Shown here: positions 54,694 through 63,785 of the stretch, piece after piece
Position numbering within the stretch: position 1 is the first letter of the stretch
Layout: each line of letters begins with the position of its first letter
Assembly (NCBI RefSeq): GCF_003351345.1
Contig: NZ_QQTO01000028.1
Span: forward strand, 1-64,000
Length of the DNA: 64,000 nt
Direction: 5' to 3'
Source of the DNA: Allobosea caraganae
GTDB taxonomy: Bacteria > Pseudomonadota > Alphaproteobacteria > Rhizobiales > Beijerinckiaceae
Position numbers and translations under genes: made by a program
The notes under the pieces: model-generated
Databases searched by the model: none
What the model was told of the DNA's origin: nothing
What the model saw: the letters and a program-made list of their open reading frames with translations, nothing else

Positions 54694-54805
54694 CATATCC
54701 TCCAAAGGGAAATGCGACGCTCCGGGTCTCGGGTCGGAGCGTCGCCGAATGATCGCGCCCATGCGGGCGCAGTCATTCGATGCTTGTGGCACGTCCGGCG
54801 TCGCC

Positions 54806-57070
54806 TCAGAACTCGACGGAGGCGGCGAGCTTGAAGGTGCGGCCGGGCGCGGTCTGCAGTTCCAGCGGGTTCGTGGCTGCGACGGCGGGCGAGTCGGGCA
54901 CCTTGTTGAAGGTCGGGTTGACCAGGTCGGCGAAGTAGCGCCGGTCGAAGATGTTCTCGACGCCGCCGCGCAGGGTGATGAACGAGGTCGGCTTCCAGTT
55001 CAGGAAGGCGTCGAACACCGAATAGCCGCCGGGCTTGAAGATCGCAGGCGAGCTCGCCCGGGTGGCGCCGGCGGCGAAGGAGCCGATGAGCTCGGCCTCG
55101 AGCCCATATTCCGGCATAAGGTACTTCAACCCGGCGACGGCCTTGAGCGGGCTGACATTGTAGGGCGTGGTCTGGGCGCCCGCTTCGGTCTTCTGCCTGC
55201 CGTACTGGTAGCTGAACGTGACGTTGGCGAGCCAGCGCTCGTGGAACTTCCACTCGGCGGATGCCTCGATGCCGGAGATCTCGATGCGCGAGAGGTTGCG
55301 GTAGGTGATGTCGGTCGTGCCGGGGATCGTCACGAAGTTCTGGATGAAGTCCTTGTAGTCGGCATGGAAGGCGCCGAGCGAGAACCAGCCGTCAGTGAAC
55401 CTGCCGCGGATACCGGCCTCGTAGGACTTCACCTTCTCGGGCTTCAGGTCCGGGTTCGGGATCAGGTTCTGGGTGCCGAAGGGCAGCGAGGTGTAGAGCT
55501 GCTGCGCCGTCGGCATCTTGAAGCCCTCGGCATAGCGGGCATAGAGCGAATAGGTCTCGTCGAGCTTGAAGAGCGTGCCGATCTGCGGGATGAGCCGATG
55601 CGAAGCGATCTCGCGCGGCTCCTTGCCGGGTACGATGACGTAGCCGGGGCCGACGCTCGGATCGATCTTGTAGTTGGCGTAGCGGACGCCCGGCGTGATC
55701 GTCCAACGCCCGCTCAGCAGCTCGATTTCGTCCTGAAGGTAGAAATCATAGCGCGTCGTCGTCGCGTTGGCGAAGTTGAAGCCGCCGGCGATCGTCGTGG
55801 TGGTGACGCCCGTCGCGAGGTTCCTGACGTCGTCGCGGCGCTCGTAGTCGGTCTTGGCCGTGTCGCCCTGGAAGCCGTAGGTCAGGCGGTGGAAGCTCGG
55901 GCCGAGCGCGAAGCTCGACTTGGCCTGGATGTCGAGCTGCGAGAACTCCTCGGAATAGTCGAGCAGGCCGCGGGTGAAGCGCTGCTGGCCGTTGGCGAGC
56001 GTCTGCAACCTGTTGCTGACGAAGGTGCGCTTCTGCGGCGAGAACGCGGCCTGCCAGCGGATCGAATCGAGGAAGCTCGCGCCGACGTCCCATTCATGTT
56101 CGAGCGCGATCCGCTTGCGGGACTTCACCTCGTTGCGGATGTAGGGGCCGTTGCGGATTCCGCTGCTGACGGTGTTGTAGTCCCAGAGCTGGTTCACCGT
56201 CGCGTCATTGTCGAAGTACTCGCCGGTCAGCTTGAACGTATGGTCGCTGGTCGGCTTGAAGACGAGCTTGCCGAAGGCGTTCCAGACCGTGGTATCGAGC
56301 GGGTTCAGCGTGTCGCAGCCGAGATAGCGCAGGCTCGGCACCGGGCAGCCCCAGCGGCCGCCATCGGCGCGGGCGCGGCTGAGCTTGCCCTCCTGCGCCG
56401 TCTTGTGGCTCAGGCCGACGATGGCCTCCAGCGTCGGTGTAAGCCGGAAGGCCGCGATGCCGGTCTTGGTGAAGGAGCGGTCGAAGCTGTCATAGCCGGC
56501 GTCGAGGCGCACGGCATAGGGCTTGTCCTTGCTCTTGAGCAGGTCCTGCGGGTCGAGCGTGCGGTAGGCGACGATGCCGCCGAGCGCATCGGCTCCCCAC
56601 AGCACCGAGCCTGGCCCGCGCACGATCTCGACGCTCTTCAGGAAGGGCAGGTCGACGAAATTGCGGTTGCCGTCGGTGATGCGCTCGATCACGCGGGAGC
56701 CGTCGACCTGCATCTGCACCCGGTTGCCGCCGACGCCGCGGATCGTGAAGCCTTCGTAGTTGCCGAACGGATCGGTGCCGCTGGTGATGCGGTTGACGTT
56801 GACGCCCGGCTGGTAGCGCACCAGGTCCTGCATGTCGCGCGTCATGCGCTCGTCGAGCTCCTGGCGGGAGATCACGGTGACCGTGCCGGGAACGTCGAGC
56901 GCCTGCTTCTCGCTGCGCGTCGCCGTGACCGTGATCGGATCGAGCGCGATCGGCGTGGCGGCCGTCCCGTTTCCATCAGCCCCTGCCGCCGTTTGCGCAT
57001 ATGACATTGCGGCAGGACAGGTCGACAAAAGCAATATCGTTACCGCGTATAGATCCGAATTGTTCTTCAT
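54806..57070 (-). CDS. TonB-dependent heme/hemoglobin-type receptor
   Basis: A 754-residue outer-membrane receptor. It has a signal peptide (end near SYAQ) and a TonB box DPITVTATRS. The plug domain (about 55-175) contains EGFTIRGVGGNRVQMQVDG and RGPGSVLWGADALGGIV. A 22-stranded barrel ends in the C-terminal signature LAASVEF. The family motif YARYAEGFKMPTAQQLY with NPDLKPE corresponds to the FRAP/NPNL region of heme/hemoglobin receptors. It imports heme or a related chelate, needing TonB-ExbBD from elsewhere. ATG 57070 follows a promoter region with a palindrome at 57154-57169, a likely iron-responsive site. Confidence 0.93.
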   Translation of the reverse strand: MKNNSDLYAVTILLLSTCPAAMSYAQTAAGADGNGTAATPIALDPITVTATRSEKQALDVPGTVTVISRQELDERMTRDMQDLVRYQPGVNVNRITSGTDPFGNYEGFTIRGVGGNRVQMQVDGSRVIERITDGNRNFVDLPFLKSVEIVRGPGSVLWGADALGGIVAYRTLDPQDLLKSKDKPYAVRLDAGYDSFDRSFTKTGIAAFRLTPTLEAIVGLSHKTAQEGKLSRARADGGRWGCPVPSLRYLGCDTLNPLDTTVWNAFGKLVFKPTSDHTFKLTGEYFDNDATVNQLWDYNTVSSGIRNGPYIRNEVKSRKRIALEHEWDVGASFLDSIRWQAAFSPQKRTFVSNRLQTLANGQQRFTRGLLDYSEEFSQLDIQAKSSFALGPSFHRLTYGFQGDTAKTDYERRDDVRNLATGVTTTTIAGGFNFANATTTRYDFYLQDEIELLSGRWTITPGVRYANYKIDPSVGPGYVIVPGKEPREIASHRLIPQIGTLFKLDETYSLYARYAEGFKMPTAQQLYTSLPFGTQNLIPNPDLKPEKVKSYEAGIRGRFTDGWFSLGAFHADYKDFIQNFVTIPGTTDITYRNLSRIEISGIEASAEWKFHERWLANVTFSYQYGRQKTEAGAQTTPYNVSPLKAVAGLKYLMPEYGLEAELIGSFAAGATRASSPAIFKPGGYSVFDAFLNWKPTSFITLRGGVENIFDRRYFADLVNPTFNKVPDSPAVAATNPLELQTAPGRTFKLAASVEF

Positions 57071-57153
57071 CGCAAGCACCCAGCCCCAAGATAAGGCTGC
57101 ATACTGCATTTATGAAATATTCCGCAAACACGATTAGATCTGTTTCTTCAATA

Positions 57154-57169
57154 AATTACTGTAGTAATT
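57154..57169 (-). promoter_or_regulatory. Palindrome AATTACT-GT-AGTAATT upstream of the heme receptor
   Basis: Perfect 7-bp arms with a 2-nt centre lie 84-99 nt before the receptor start, in an AT-rich region (57100-57245). The site's position suits a metal-responsive repressor such as Irr, RirA or Fur, though it does not match a consensus I can state with confidence. Confidence 0.5.
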
Positions 57170-57634
57170 AAAATGTAAGCTCTGATCTGATGTTATGTGA
57201 TCTAGCTTTATTTGAATTTGAATCTGTTTCGTTTCTGTTGTGATTAAAATCGTGACTGGCTGTCCAACCCTGATTTCCGCTTCGACCCTGGGCCTGATGG
57301 CCGGCAACACGGAACAATGCCGGCTGATCGGGGCGGCCGGATTGGCCAAGGAAGCGCACACTGGACGCGCGTGGCGGCGCCGCGAACCTTGCGTCAGCGC
57401 GCGAGTCGGCGAGGCGGGCTCGATCGCCTTCGCCCAGCCGGCAATGTCGTTGGAAATCCGGCAGCACAGGGCAGCACCTCGCGCAGATGAACAGGCCTGC
57501 GCCCCTGCATGCTTGTCGATGGGTCGGTGGCCGCCGACTCAGTGCGACCGCAATGAAGGAGCACATCATGAGCAGACTCAGGACTGTCCTGGAGCCGCCG
57601 CCATGGACTGGACCGGCAGCCTCGAGCCGGCTTC
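57170..57634. other. Non-coding stretch between the heme receptor and the LysR gene
   Basis: A 465-bp region. The first 75 bp are AT-rich and belong to the receptor promoter. The remainder (57250-57634) is GC-rich with open frames on both strands whose translations (many Arg/Cys/Ala, no family pattern) do not look like proteins. It may hold decayed coding sequence; I see no gene. Confidence 0.5.
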
Positions 57635-58543
57635 TTATGCGCCGCTTCTGATGCCAGCTGGCCCCGCAGCAATCAGACGGTCGATGCCGGCGAGAAATGT
57701 CTTGAGCACGGGAGAGGCGTTGTCTCGGCGATAGCCGACTGCCAGATCGATGGTCGGCGGCTGGCCTTGCAGCGGCCGGCTGACCACCGACCAGGGCAGC
57801 AGCGGCTCGACATAGGCCGGCAGCAACGCGACGCCGCGGGTCGACGCGACTAGCGACATGCCCATCGCGAAATTATCGATGTGGTGGCTGGGCGTAAGGA
57901 TGACATCGTTGCGCTTGAGATAGCTGTCGACGACGTCGCGGAGAACGTGCGGCACATCGGAGAAGCCCACGAATATCTCGTCGGCAAGGTCGCGCGGATC
58001 GATCGAGGCCTCTCCAGCGAGGCGATGGTCGCTGGGCAGGATCGCAACGAGAGGCTCGTGCGCCACCACCTGATAAACCACGTCGGGTCTTGGCTCGACG
58101 CGTAGAAAGCCGAGATCGACTTCTCCGCTCTGGAGCGCATCGGCGAGGTCGGGCGAATAGAGGCTCGATACCCTGAAATCGATGCCCGGCAACTCTGCCC
58201 GCAGAATCTGAGTGACGCGGGGAAGCCAGTCCACCTCCTGCCCTGTCAGGAAGCCCACAGCGAAGCTCGCCTTTGCCGGCCGAGCTGCACGCCTCGCCGC
58301 AGCAACAGCCTCCTTAGCCTGCCCGAGCGCCAGCCGCGCGTGGTCCAGAAAGGCTTTTCCGGCCGGGGTCAGATCGATGCCGCGCGCATGCCGCGTGAAG
58401 AGCTGTGCCCCGACCTCCTGCTCAAGGTCGCGCAACTGCCGGCTGAGCGATGGCTGGGCGGTATGGAGGCGCTTTTCGGCGGCGACCGTGAGGTTGCCCT
58501 CCTCGGCCACGGCGACGAAATAGCGGAGATGGCGCAGCTCCAT
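57635..58543 (-). CDS. LysR family transcriptional regulator
   Basis: A 302-residue LysR protein. The helix-turn-helix is NLTVAAEKRLHTAQPSLSRQ (about 17-36). The effector domain (about 92-300) has VGFLTGQEVDWLPRV and GVALLPAYVEPLLPW. It belongs to the CbbR/CatR/BenM-like group by its start MELRHLRYFVAVAEEGNLT. It is divergent from the SDR-GST-hydrolase-SDR-OYE-SnoaL-DUF427 operon and likely controls it. The inducer is probably a small electrophile or quinone-like compound, but this is inference. Confidence 0.9.
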   Translation of the reverse strand: MELRHLRYFVAVAEEGNLTVAAEKRLHTAQPSLSRQLRDLEQEVGAQLFTRHARGIDLTPAGKAFLDHARLALGQAKEAVAAARRAARPAKASFAVGFLTGQEVDWLPRVTQILRAELPGIDFRVSSLYSPDLADALQSGEVDLGFLRVEPRPDVVYQVVAHEPLVAILPSDHRLAGEASIDPRDLADEIFVGFSDVPHVLRDVVDSYLKRNDVILTPSHHIDNFAMGMSLVASTRGVALLPAYVEPLLPWSVVSRPLQGQPPTIDLAVGYRRDNASPVLKTFLAGIDRLIAAGPAGIRSGA

Positions 58544-58718
58544 GCCTTATCCATGCCTCTGAGGTATCGCTCGTCGACATACAAAGTCTTTTTCGTCGCA
58601 ACGGACAAGGCCTACATCCACACCATCGAAACAAAGACGGCCGGCGAAAGCATGGGAGCGCGAGGAAGCGTTCCAATGAATGGATAGCTGCGGCCCGCCT
58701 ACACCGATGGAGATACTC

Positions 58719-59465
58719 GTGGAAAAGCAGGTCATTCTGATTACCGGCGCTTTGACCGGCATAGGCCGTGCCGTCGCAAACGCTGCCGCCCATGCCGGCC
58801 ACTCGCTCGTCGTCTCAGGGCGAAACACCGAGGCCGGGCAGGCATTGGTCGCCGAATTGAGCACCGCCGGCGCCGAGGCGGAGTTCATCCGCGCCGACGT
58901 CCGTCACGAGGAAGACGTGAGGGCACTTGTCGATGCCGCCGTCGCGCGCTTCGGACGCATCGATGCCGCCGTCAACAACGCCGGCACCGAAGGTTCGCCC
59001 GGCCCCATCGGTGACCAGACCGCGGAAAGCTACGCCGCGACCTTCGACACCAACGTCCTCGGCACGCTGCTCAGCCTGAAGCACGAGCTGCGGGCGATGC
59101 GGACGCAAGGCTTCGGCAGCATCGTCAACATCTCCTCGACCTACGGCCATGAAGGCGCTGCCGGCGCCTCGATCTATGCGGCAAGCAAGCATGCGGTCGA
59201 GGGCCTGACCAAGTCCGTCGCGCTCGAGGCGGCACCACACGGTGTCCGCGTCAACGCCGTGGCTCCAGGCCCGACCGACACCGGCATGCTCGATCGCTTC
59301 ACGGGGTCGAGCGAGCGCAAGGCCTTTCTCGCCAAGACCGTGCCATTGGGTCGTGTCGGCCGGCCCGATGAGCTGGCGGCCGCGATCCTGTTCCTGGCGT
59401 CGCCCGCCGCCTCATTCGTGACTGGTCAGATCCTCACCGTCGACGGCGGCAAGACCGCCGGCTGA
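58719..59465 (+). CDS. SDR family oxidoreductase (first of the LysR-controlled operon)
   Basis: A 248-residue classical SDR. The cofactor motif TGALTGIGR is at about residues 8-16, NNAGTEG near 85-91, and [20 protein letters not shown] gives Ser and YxxxK. It ends with [13 protein letters not shown] chose the GTG start at 58719 because GGAG lies 6 nt before it; ATG 58707 or 58680 would add 4 or 13 residues. SDRs of this class often reduce aldehydes or ketones produced in stress. It heads the divergent operon. Confidence 0.88.
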   Translation: MEKQVILITGALTGIGRAVANAAAHAGHSLVVSGRNTEAGQALVAELSTAGAEAEFIRADVRHEEDVRALVDAAVARFGRIDAAVNNAGTEGSPGPIGDQTAESYAATFDTNVLGTLLSLKHELRAMRTQGFGSIVNISSTYGHEGAAGASIYAASKHAVEGLTKSVALEAAPHGVRVNAVAPGPTDTGMLDRFTGSSERKAFLAKTVPLGRVGRPDELAAAILFLASPAASFVTGQILTVDGGKTAG

Positions 59466-59531
59466 GGCTGCTGAAACACGCACAGGTCTTCCCGTTACTG
59501 ACCGGATCACCTTCTCCCGAAAGGAACCACC

Positions 59532-60167
59532 ATGGAAAAGCTCTATCATTCCAGCGGCTCGCCCAATTCGCGGCGCGTGCGCATCTATCTCGCCGAGCGC
59601 GGCATCCCGATCGAGCTCGTGCCGGTCGACCTGGCGACGAAGGCGCAGTTCGCCGACGCCTACACCGCGATCAACCCGCGCAACGTCGTGCCGGCCCTCA
59701 TGCTCGAGGACGGCGCCACGATCGGCGAAGTGCCTGCCATCATCCGCTTCTTCGACGAGGCCCATCCCGACCACCCGCTCGATGGCACCACGCCAAAGGA
59801 GAAGGCCCTCATCCAGATGTGGGAGCGCCGGATGGAGCTCGAAGGCTTCGCCGCCGTCATGGAGACGGTGCGAAACGCCGCAGTGGGACTTGCCGGCCGC
59901 GCCATTTCCGGCCCGCATGGCTACGAGCAGATTCCGGCACTGGTCGAACGTGGCCGTCTTCGAGTCCGCGACTTCTATGCGGACCTGGAGGAGCGACTGG
60001 CGAGCGTCTCCTTCATCGCGGGTGGAGCGCTTTCGGTCGCCGACATCACCGCCGTCGTCACGATCGACTTCGCCACCAAAGCGCTGTCGATGCCCATCCC
60101 CGACGGCCATGCGGCCACCAGGCGCTGGTACGACGCGCTCGCCGCGCGCCCGAGCTTCGCCGCCTGA
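59532..60167 (+). CDS. Glutathione S-transferase family protein
   Basis: A 211-residue GST. The thioredoxin-like N-terminal domain (to about 82) has SSGSPNSRRVRIYLAERGI, with Ser as the expected glutathione-activating residue, and GATIGEVPAIIRFFDE. The helical C-terminal domain follows (about 90-205) with VSFIAGGALSVADITAVVTI. It conjugates or reduces electrophiles using glutathione. AAGGA precedes the ATG. It sits between an SDR and an alpha/beta hydrolase, consistent with detoxification. Confidence 0.92.
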   Translation: MEKLYHSSGSPNSRRVRIYLAERGIPIELVPVDLATKAQFADAYTAINPRNVVPALMLEDGATIGEVPAIIRFFDEAHPDHPLDGTTPKEKALIQMWERRMELEGFAAVMETVRNAAVGLAGRAISGPHGYEQIPALVERGRLRVRDFYADLEERLASVSFIAGGALSVADITAVVTIDFATKALSMPIPDGHAATRRWYDALAARPSFAA

Positions 60168-60197
60168 GCAAACGCCACCATCGGAAAGGCGCAGATC

Positions 60198-61031
60198 ATG
60201 GCCTATACGCACGACACAGCCCCGACGCAGTTCATCGAGGCCAACGGCATCCGCTTCGCCTATCGTCGCTTCGGCAAGACCGGAGGCGTGCCGCTGGTCT
60301 TCAACCAGCATTTCACCGGGACGATGGATTATTGGGATCCTGCGGTGACCGACGGTCTCGCCGGCAATCGCGAAGTCATCCTGTTCAACAACGCAGGCGT
60401 GGCCAACTCGTCAGGCAAGACGCCGCCGAGCTTCCAGGAGATGGGCGCGATCGCGATCGCGTTCATCCGGGCGTTGGGCCTGGAGCAGGTCGACGTGCTC
60501 GGCTTCTCGATCGGCGGTTTCGTCGCGCAGGAGATCACCCTCCAGGCGCCGGAACTCGTCCGCCGGCTGATCCTGGTCGGCACCGGCACGCGCGGCGCCG
60601 ACATGTCGGCGAGCCAGTCCAGAGCGATCTTCTCGGCGAGCTATGATCCTCCCGAGCATCTCTGGCTCGCGGTCCATTTCTCGCCCTCGGCTGCGAGCCA
60701 GGCTGCCGGCCTCGCCTTCATCGAACGCAAGCTGCGCCGCCGTGACCGCGACCCTGAGGCCAGCGCGCGGACCGTGAATGCCCAACTCGAAGCGATCGGA
60801 ACGTACACCGCACCAAGCGATGGCGCGCTCGACTACCTGCGGACGATCCGGCAACCGGTGCTGGTCGTGCAGGGCAGCAACGACGTCATTATCCCGACCG
60901 TGCACTCCTACACGCTGCAGCAGCATCTGCCGAACGCGCAGTTGATCATCTACCCGGATTCCAACCACGGCTCGTTCTACCAGTATCCCGAGCTGTTCGT
61001 GGCGCACGCGACGCTGTTCCTGGACGCCTGA
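60198..61031 (+). CDS. Alpha/beta hydrolase
   Basis: A 277-residue alpha/beta hydrolase. The nucleophile elbow is GFSIGGFVAQE (Ser near residue 100). The acid is probably in GSNDVIIP and the catalytic His in DSNHGSFYQYPELF. The oxyanion region is FNQHFTGTMDYW. It resembles esterases and haloperoxidase-like hydrolases of stress clusters. GGAAAGG precedes the ATG. The substrate is unknown. Confidence 0.9.
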   Translation: MAYTHDTAPTQFIEANGIRFAYRRFGKTGGVPLVFNQHFTGTMDYWDPAVTDGLAGNREVILFNNAGVANSSGKTPPSFQEMGAIAIAFIRALGLEQVDVLGFSIGGFVAQEITLQAPELVRRLILVGTGTRGADMSASQSRAIFSASYDPPEHLWLAVHFSPSAASQAAGLAFIERKLRRRDRDPEASARTVNAQLEAIGTYTAPSDGALDYLRTIRQPVLVVQGSNDVIIPTVHSYTLQQHLPNAQLIIYPDSNHGSFYQYPELFVAHATLFLDA

Positions 61032-61110
61032 CCCTCTTCCCCACTGTTTCGGCACTCCCTTCGCGGCGGCGTCGCGAGGGTGAGCCACGCGCATCCCAAG
61101 GAGATCCAAA

Positions 61111-61857
61111 ATGTCACCCTGTCTTGGCAAAACTGCGCTCGTCACTGGCGCCTCGCGCGGCATCGGCCGCGCCACGGCCCTCGCGCTCGCCAGCGCCGGT
61201 GCACAAGTGCTGGTCCATTATGGTCGCGGCGCTGCCGAGGCCCAGGCCGTCGTCGAGGAAATCCGCGCCAAAGGCGGACGCGCCGAAGCGGTAGGCGCCG
61301 ACCTCTCGGTGAGCGACGGTGCCCACGAGCTCGCGCGGACGGTGCGCGCCATCGTCGGCGACCGCCTCGACATCCTCGTCGCAAATGCCGGCGCGGCGAA
61401 GGCGGTCAGCATCGAGGATACGAGCCTGGACGATTTCGACACGCTCTTTGCGGTCAACGTCCGCGCTCCCTTCTTTCTCGTCCAGCAGTTGCTTCCCATC
61501 CTCGGCGAGGGATCGAGCATCGTCTTCACCTCGTCGCTCGCAGCTCGCGCGGCGGTCGGCACGCTGCCGGCCTATGCCGCCACGAAGGGCGCGATTTCCA
61601 CGCTGGTCGTCCATTTCGCAGCCGCGCTCGGATCGCGCGGGATCCGGGTGAACGCCGTCGCACCTGGCGTGGTCGCGACCGAGATGTCGAGCTTCACCAA
61701 GACGGACGCCGGACGCGACTACACGCTCGGCATGCAGGCGCTGAAGCGGCTCGCGGAACCCGAGGATATCGCCGGGGCCATCGCCTTCCTCGCCTCTCCG
61801 GAAGCGCGCTGGATCACCGGCGAGGTTCTCCGGGTCGATGGCGGCTCAAAGCTCTGA
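61111..61857 (+). CDS. SDR family oxidoreductase
   Basis: A 248-residue classical SDR. TGASRGIGRATALALA is at residues about 12-27, NAGAAK near residue 90, and the active site is FTSSLAARAAVGTLPAYAATK (split here as TSSLAARAAVG and YAATK). The tail ends ITGEVLRVDGGSKL. Low identity to the first SDR of the operon shows it is not a recent duplicate. AAGGAG precedes the ATG. It is followed 14 nt later by the old yellow enzyme gene, suggesting a joint role in reducing enones or quinones. Confidence 0.9.
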   Translation: MSPCLGKTALVTGASRGIGRATALALASAGAQVLVHYGRGAAEAQAVVEEIRAKGGRAEAVGADLSVSDGAHELARTVRAIVGDRLDILVANAGAAKAVSIEDTSLDDFDTLFAVNVRAPFFLVQQLLPILGEGSSIVFTSSLAARAAVGTLPAYAATKGAISTLVVHFAAALGSRGIRVNAVAPGVVATEMSSFTKTDAGRDYTLGMQALKRLAEPEDIAGAIAFLASPEARWITGEVLRVDGGSKL

Positions 61858-61871
61858 TCGGAGGCCACGCA

Positions 61872-62969
61872 ATGAAGCTCTTCTCACCGATCCGCGTCGG
61901 CGCGATCGACCTCGGCCACCGCGTCGTGCATGCGCCCACCACCCGACCGCGGGCGCTCTCCGACGAGAGCCCAAGCCCGATGATGGTGGAATATTATCGC
62001 CAGCGCGCTTCAACCGGCGGGCTGTTCATCACCGAAAGCGCGCACCCCTCGCATGACAGTCGCGGCTATATCGGCGCGCCCGGCATCTACACTGATGCGC
62101 ATGTCGCCGGGTGGCGCGAGATCACCGACGCAGTGCATGCAAGAGGCGGCCGCATCGTGATGCAGATCGCTCATGATGGCCGCCAGAGCCACGTCGATCT
62201 GAGCAACGGTGCTTCACCCGTCGCCCCTTCCGTTGTCCCCTTCGAGGGACAGGCCTTCACCCAGAATGGCTGGGTGGCGGTCTCGCCGCATCGCGCGCTC
62301 GACATCGCGGAAATCCCGGCTCTGGTGGAGAGCTTCCGACGTGGCGCCGAGCGGGCGCGCGAAGCCGGCTTCGACGGCATCGAACTGCACAACGCCAATG
62401 GCTATCTCGCGGACACATTCCTTCAGGACGGCACCAACAGACGCACTGACGCCTATGGCGGCTCGATCGAGAACAGGATGCGCTTCCCGATCGAACTCAC
62501 CGAGGCGCTCGTCTCGGTCTTCGGCGCGGATCGCGTCGGCGTCAGGATTTCTCCGAGCGGCACCTGGGGCGCGATCTCGGACAGCGACGCGCAGGCGACC
62601 TTCGGGGCCTTTGCAGAACGGCTCAACAAGTATGGCCTCGCCTATCTCCATATCATCGAACCGCGGGTGAGCGGCGTCGAGACGATCCATGAAAGGCAGG
62701 CGCCTGTCGCCTCGGCCTTCCTGCGCGAGATTTTCAAGGGGCCGATCATCGCAGCCGGAGGCTTCGATCGTGCGGGGGCGGAAGCGATCATCGCGCACGG
62801 CGATGCCGATCTCGTCGCGTTCGGCCGGTTCTTTACGTCAAACCCCGACCTTCCGGAACGTCTGCGCCACAACCTGCCGCTGACGCATTATGTGCGCGAT
62901 GCATTCTGGGGCGGCGATGAGCGCAACTACATCGACTTCGCGCGTTACGACGCGTCTTCGGCGGCCTGA
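61872..62969 (+). CDS. NADH:flavin oxidoreductase/old yellow enzyme (NemA/OYE-like)
   Basis: A 365-residue FMN TIM barrel of the OYE family. The N-terminal LFSPIRVGAIDLGHRVVHAP and the active-site HNANGYLADTFL with DGTNRRTDAYGGSIENR are diagnostic: His and Asn bind the substrate carbonyl. The C-terminal GGFDRAGAEAIIAHGDADLV and FGRFFTSNPDLPERL match the FMN-phosphate region. It reduces activated C=C bonds, nitro-esters or N-ethylmaleimide-like electrophiles. GGAGG precedes the ATG. It forms one operon with neighbouring SDR and GST genes. Confidence 0.94.
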   Translation: MKLFSPIRVGAIDLGHRVVHAPTTRPRALSDESPSPMMVEYYRQRASTGGLFITESAHPSHDSRGYIGAPGIYTDAHVAGWREITDAVHARGGRIVMQIAHDGRQSHVDLSNGASPVAPSVVPFEGQAFTQNGWVAVSPHRALDIAEIPALVESFRRGAERAREAGFDGIELHNANGYLADTFLQDGTNRRTDAYGGSIENRMRFPIELTEALVSVFGADRVGVRISPSGTWGAISDSDAQATFGAFAERLNKYGLAYLHIIEPRVSGVETIHERQAPVASAFLREIFKGPIIAAGGFDRAGAEAIIAHGDADLVAFGRFFTSNPDLPERLRHNLPLTHYVRDAFWGGDERNYIDFARYDASSAA

Positions 62970-62977
62970 GGAGATCG

Positions 62978-63382
62978 ATGATGACGTTATCTCTGCAAGG
63001 CGCCAACAAGGTGTTGGTGCTTGAAGCGTTCGACACGCTGTTCAACCGACGCGACTATGCTGCCGCCCAGCGTTTCTGGTCGCATGAGTATATCCAGCAC
63101 AGCGCGCATATCGCCCCGGGCCGCGAGGGACTGTTCGAGCTGATCCGAGCAGCGCCCGACACCCTGCGCTACGAGCACGGCCTTATCGTCGCCGAAGGCG
63201 AGCACGTAATGGTGCATGGCCGGTTCTCGGGAACCGGCCGGCCTGCGCCCTGGATCGCGGTCGACATCCTGCGGATTGCGGACGGAAGGCTGGCAGAGCA
63301 CTGGGACGTCTTGCAGGATGAGGCGACCGTCGCCAACTCGGTCAGCGGCCGGCCCATGTTCGGTACCCACTTCCCCGACTGA
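62978..63382 (+). CDS. SnoaL-like (NTF2-fold) protein
   Basis: A 134-residue cone-shaped NTF2-fold protein. Family markers are EAFDTLFNRRDYAAAQRFWS, YIQHSAHIAPGREGLFELI and the closing IADGRLAEHWDVLQDEA. It could bind or isomerise a small hydrophobic ligand, or be a hydrolase/cyclase-type accessory. GAGGAG precedes the ATG. It is 8 nt after the old yellow enzyme gene and 22 nt before DUF427. Its role is unknown. Confidence 0.85.
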   Translation: MMTLSLQGANKVLVLEAFDTLFNRRDYAAAQRFWSHEYIQHSAHIAPGREGLFELIRAAPDTLRYEHGLIVAEGEHVMVHGRFSGTGRPAPWIAVDILRIADGRLAEHWDVLQDEATVANSVSGRPMFGTHFPD

Positions 63383-63404
63383 TCGGCCCTACAAGGAAAC
63401 ACCC

Positions 63405-63785
63405 ATGTCCTCCAGAACCATCAAGATTCCTGGCCCTGAGCACCCGATAACCATCGCGCGCAACCAGCGTCGCGTTGTCGTGAGCGTCGCGGGGCAGGTC
63501 ATCGCCGATTCCGCCGATGCCCTCACGCTACGCGAGGCAACATATCCCGCCGTCCACTACATCCCGCGCAAGGATGTCGACATGAGCGCGCTCGCCCGAT
63601 CGGAAACCAAGACATACTGCCCCTACAAGGGCGAGGCGTCTTATTTCAGCATCCCGGTCGGTGGAGAACGGTCCGTCGATGCGATCTGGACTTACGAGAC
63701 GCCATATGATGCCGTGACCCAGATCAAGGACCACGTCGCGTTCTACCCTGATCGGGTCGACGCGATCGAAGAACGCTCCGTCTGA
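63405..63785 (+). CDS. DUF427 domain protein
   Basis: A 126-residue DUF427 protein. The signature YIPRKDVDM and TKTYCPYKGEASYFSIPVGG are clearly present, followed by AIWTYETPYDAVTQIKDHVA and FYPDRVDAIEE. This beta-rich domain recurs as a single protein in stress or secondary-metabolite operons; its activity is not settled. AAGGAAA precedes the ATG. It is the last gene of the LysR-linked operon. Confidence 0.9.
   Translation: MSSRTIKIPGPEHPITIARNQRRVVVSVAGQVIADSADALTLREATYPAVHYIPRKDVDMSALARSETKTYCPYKGEASYFSIPVGGERSVDAIWTYETPYDAVTQIKDHVAFYPDRVDAIEERSV

Noticed and set aside
54227..57004. 925-codon open frame on the plus strand opposite the TonB-dependent receptor
   Set aside because: The minus-strand receptor has signal peptide, TonB box, plug and barrel signatures; the plus-strand frame shows no domain and mirrors its codon bias.
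57240..57734. Plus-strand frame and the matching minus-strand frame (57168-57569) between the heme receptor and LysR genes
   Set aside because: Neither has a plausible ribosome-binding site or family pattern, and one runs into the LysR coding region.
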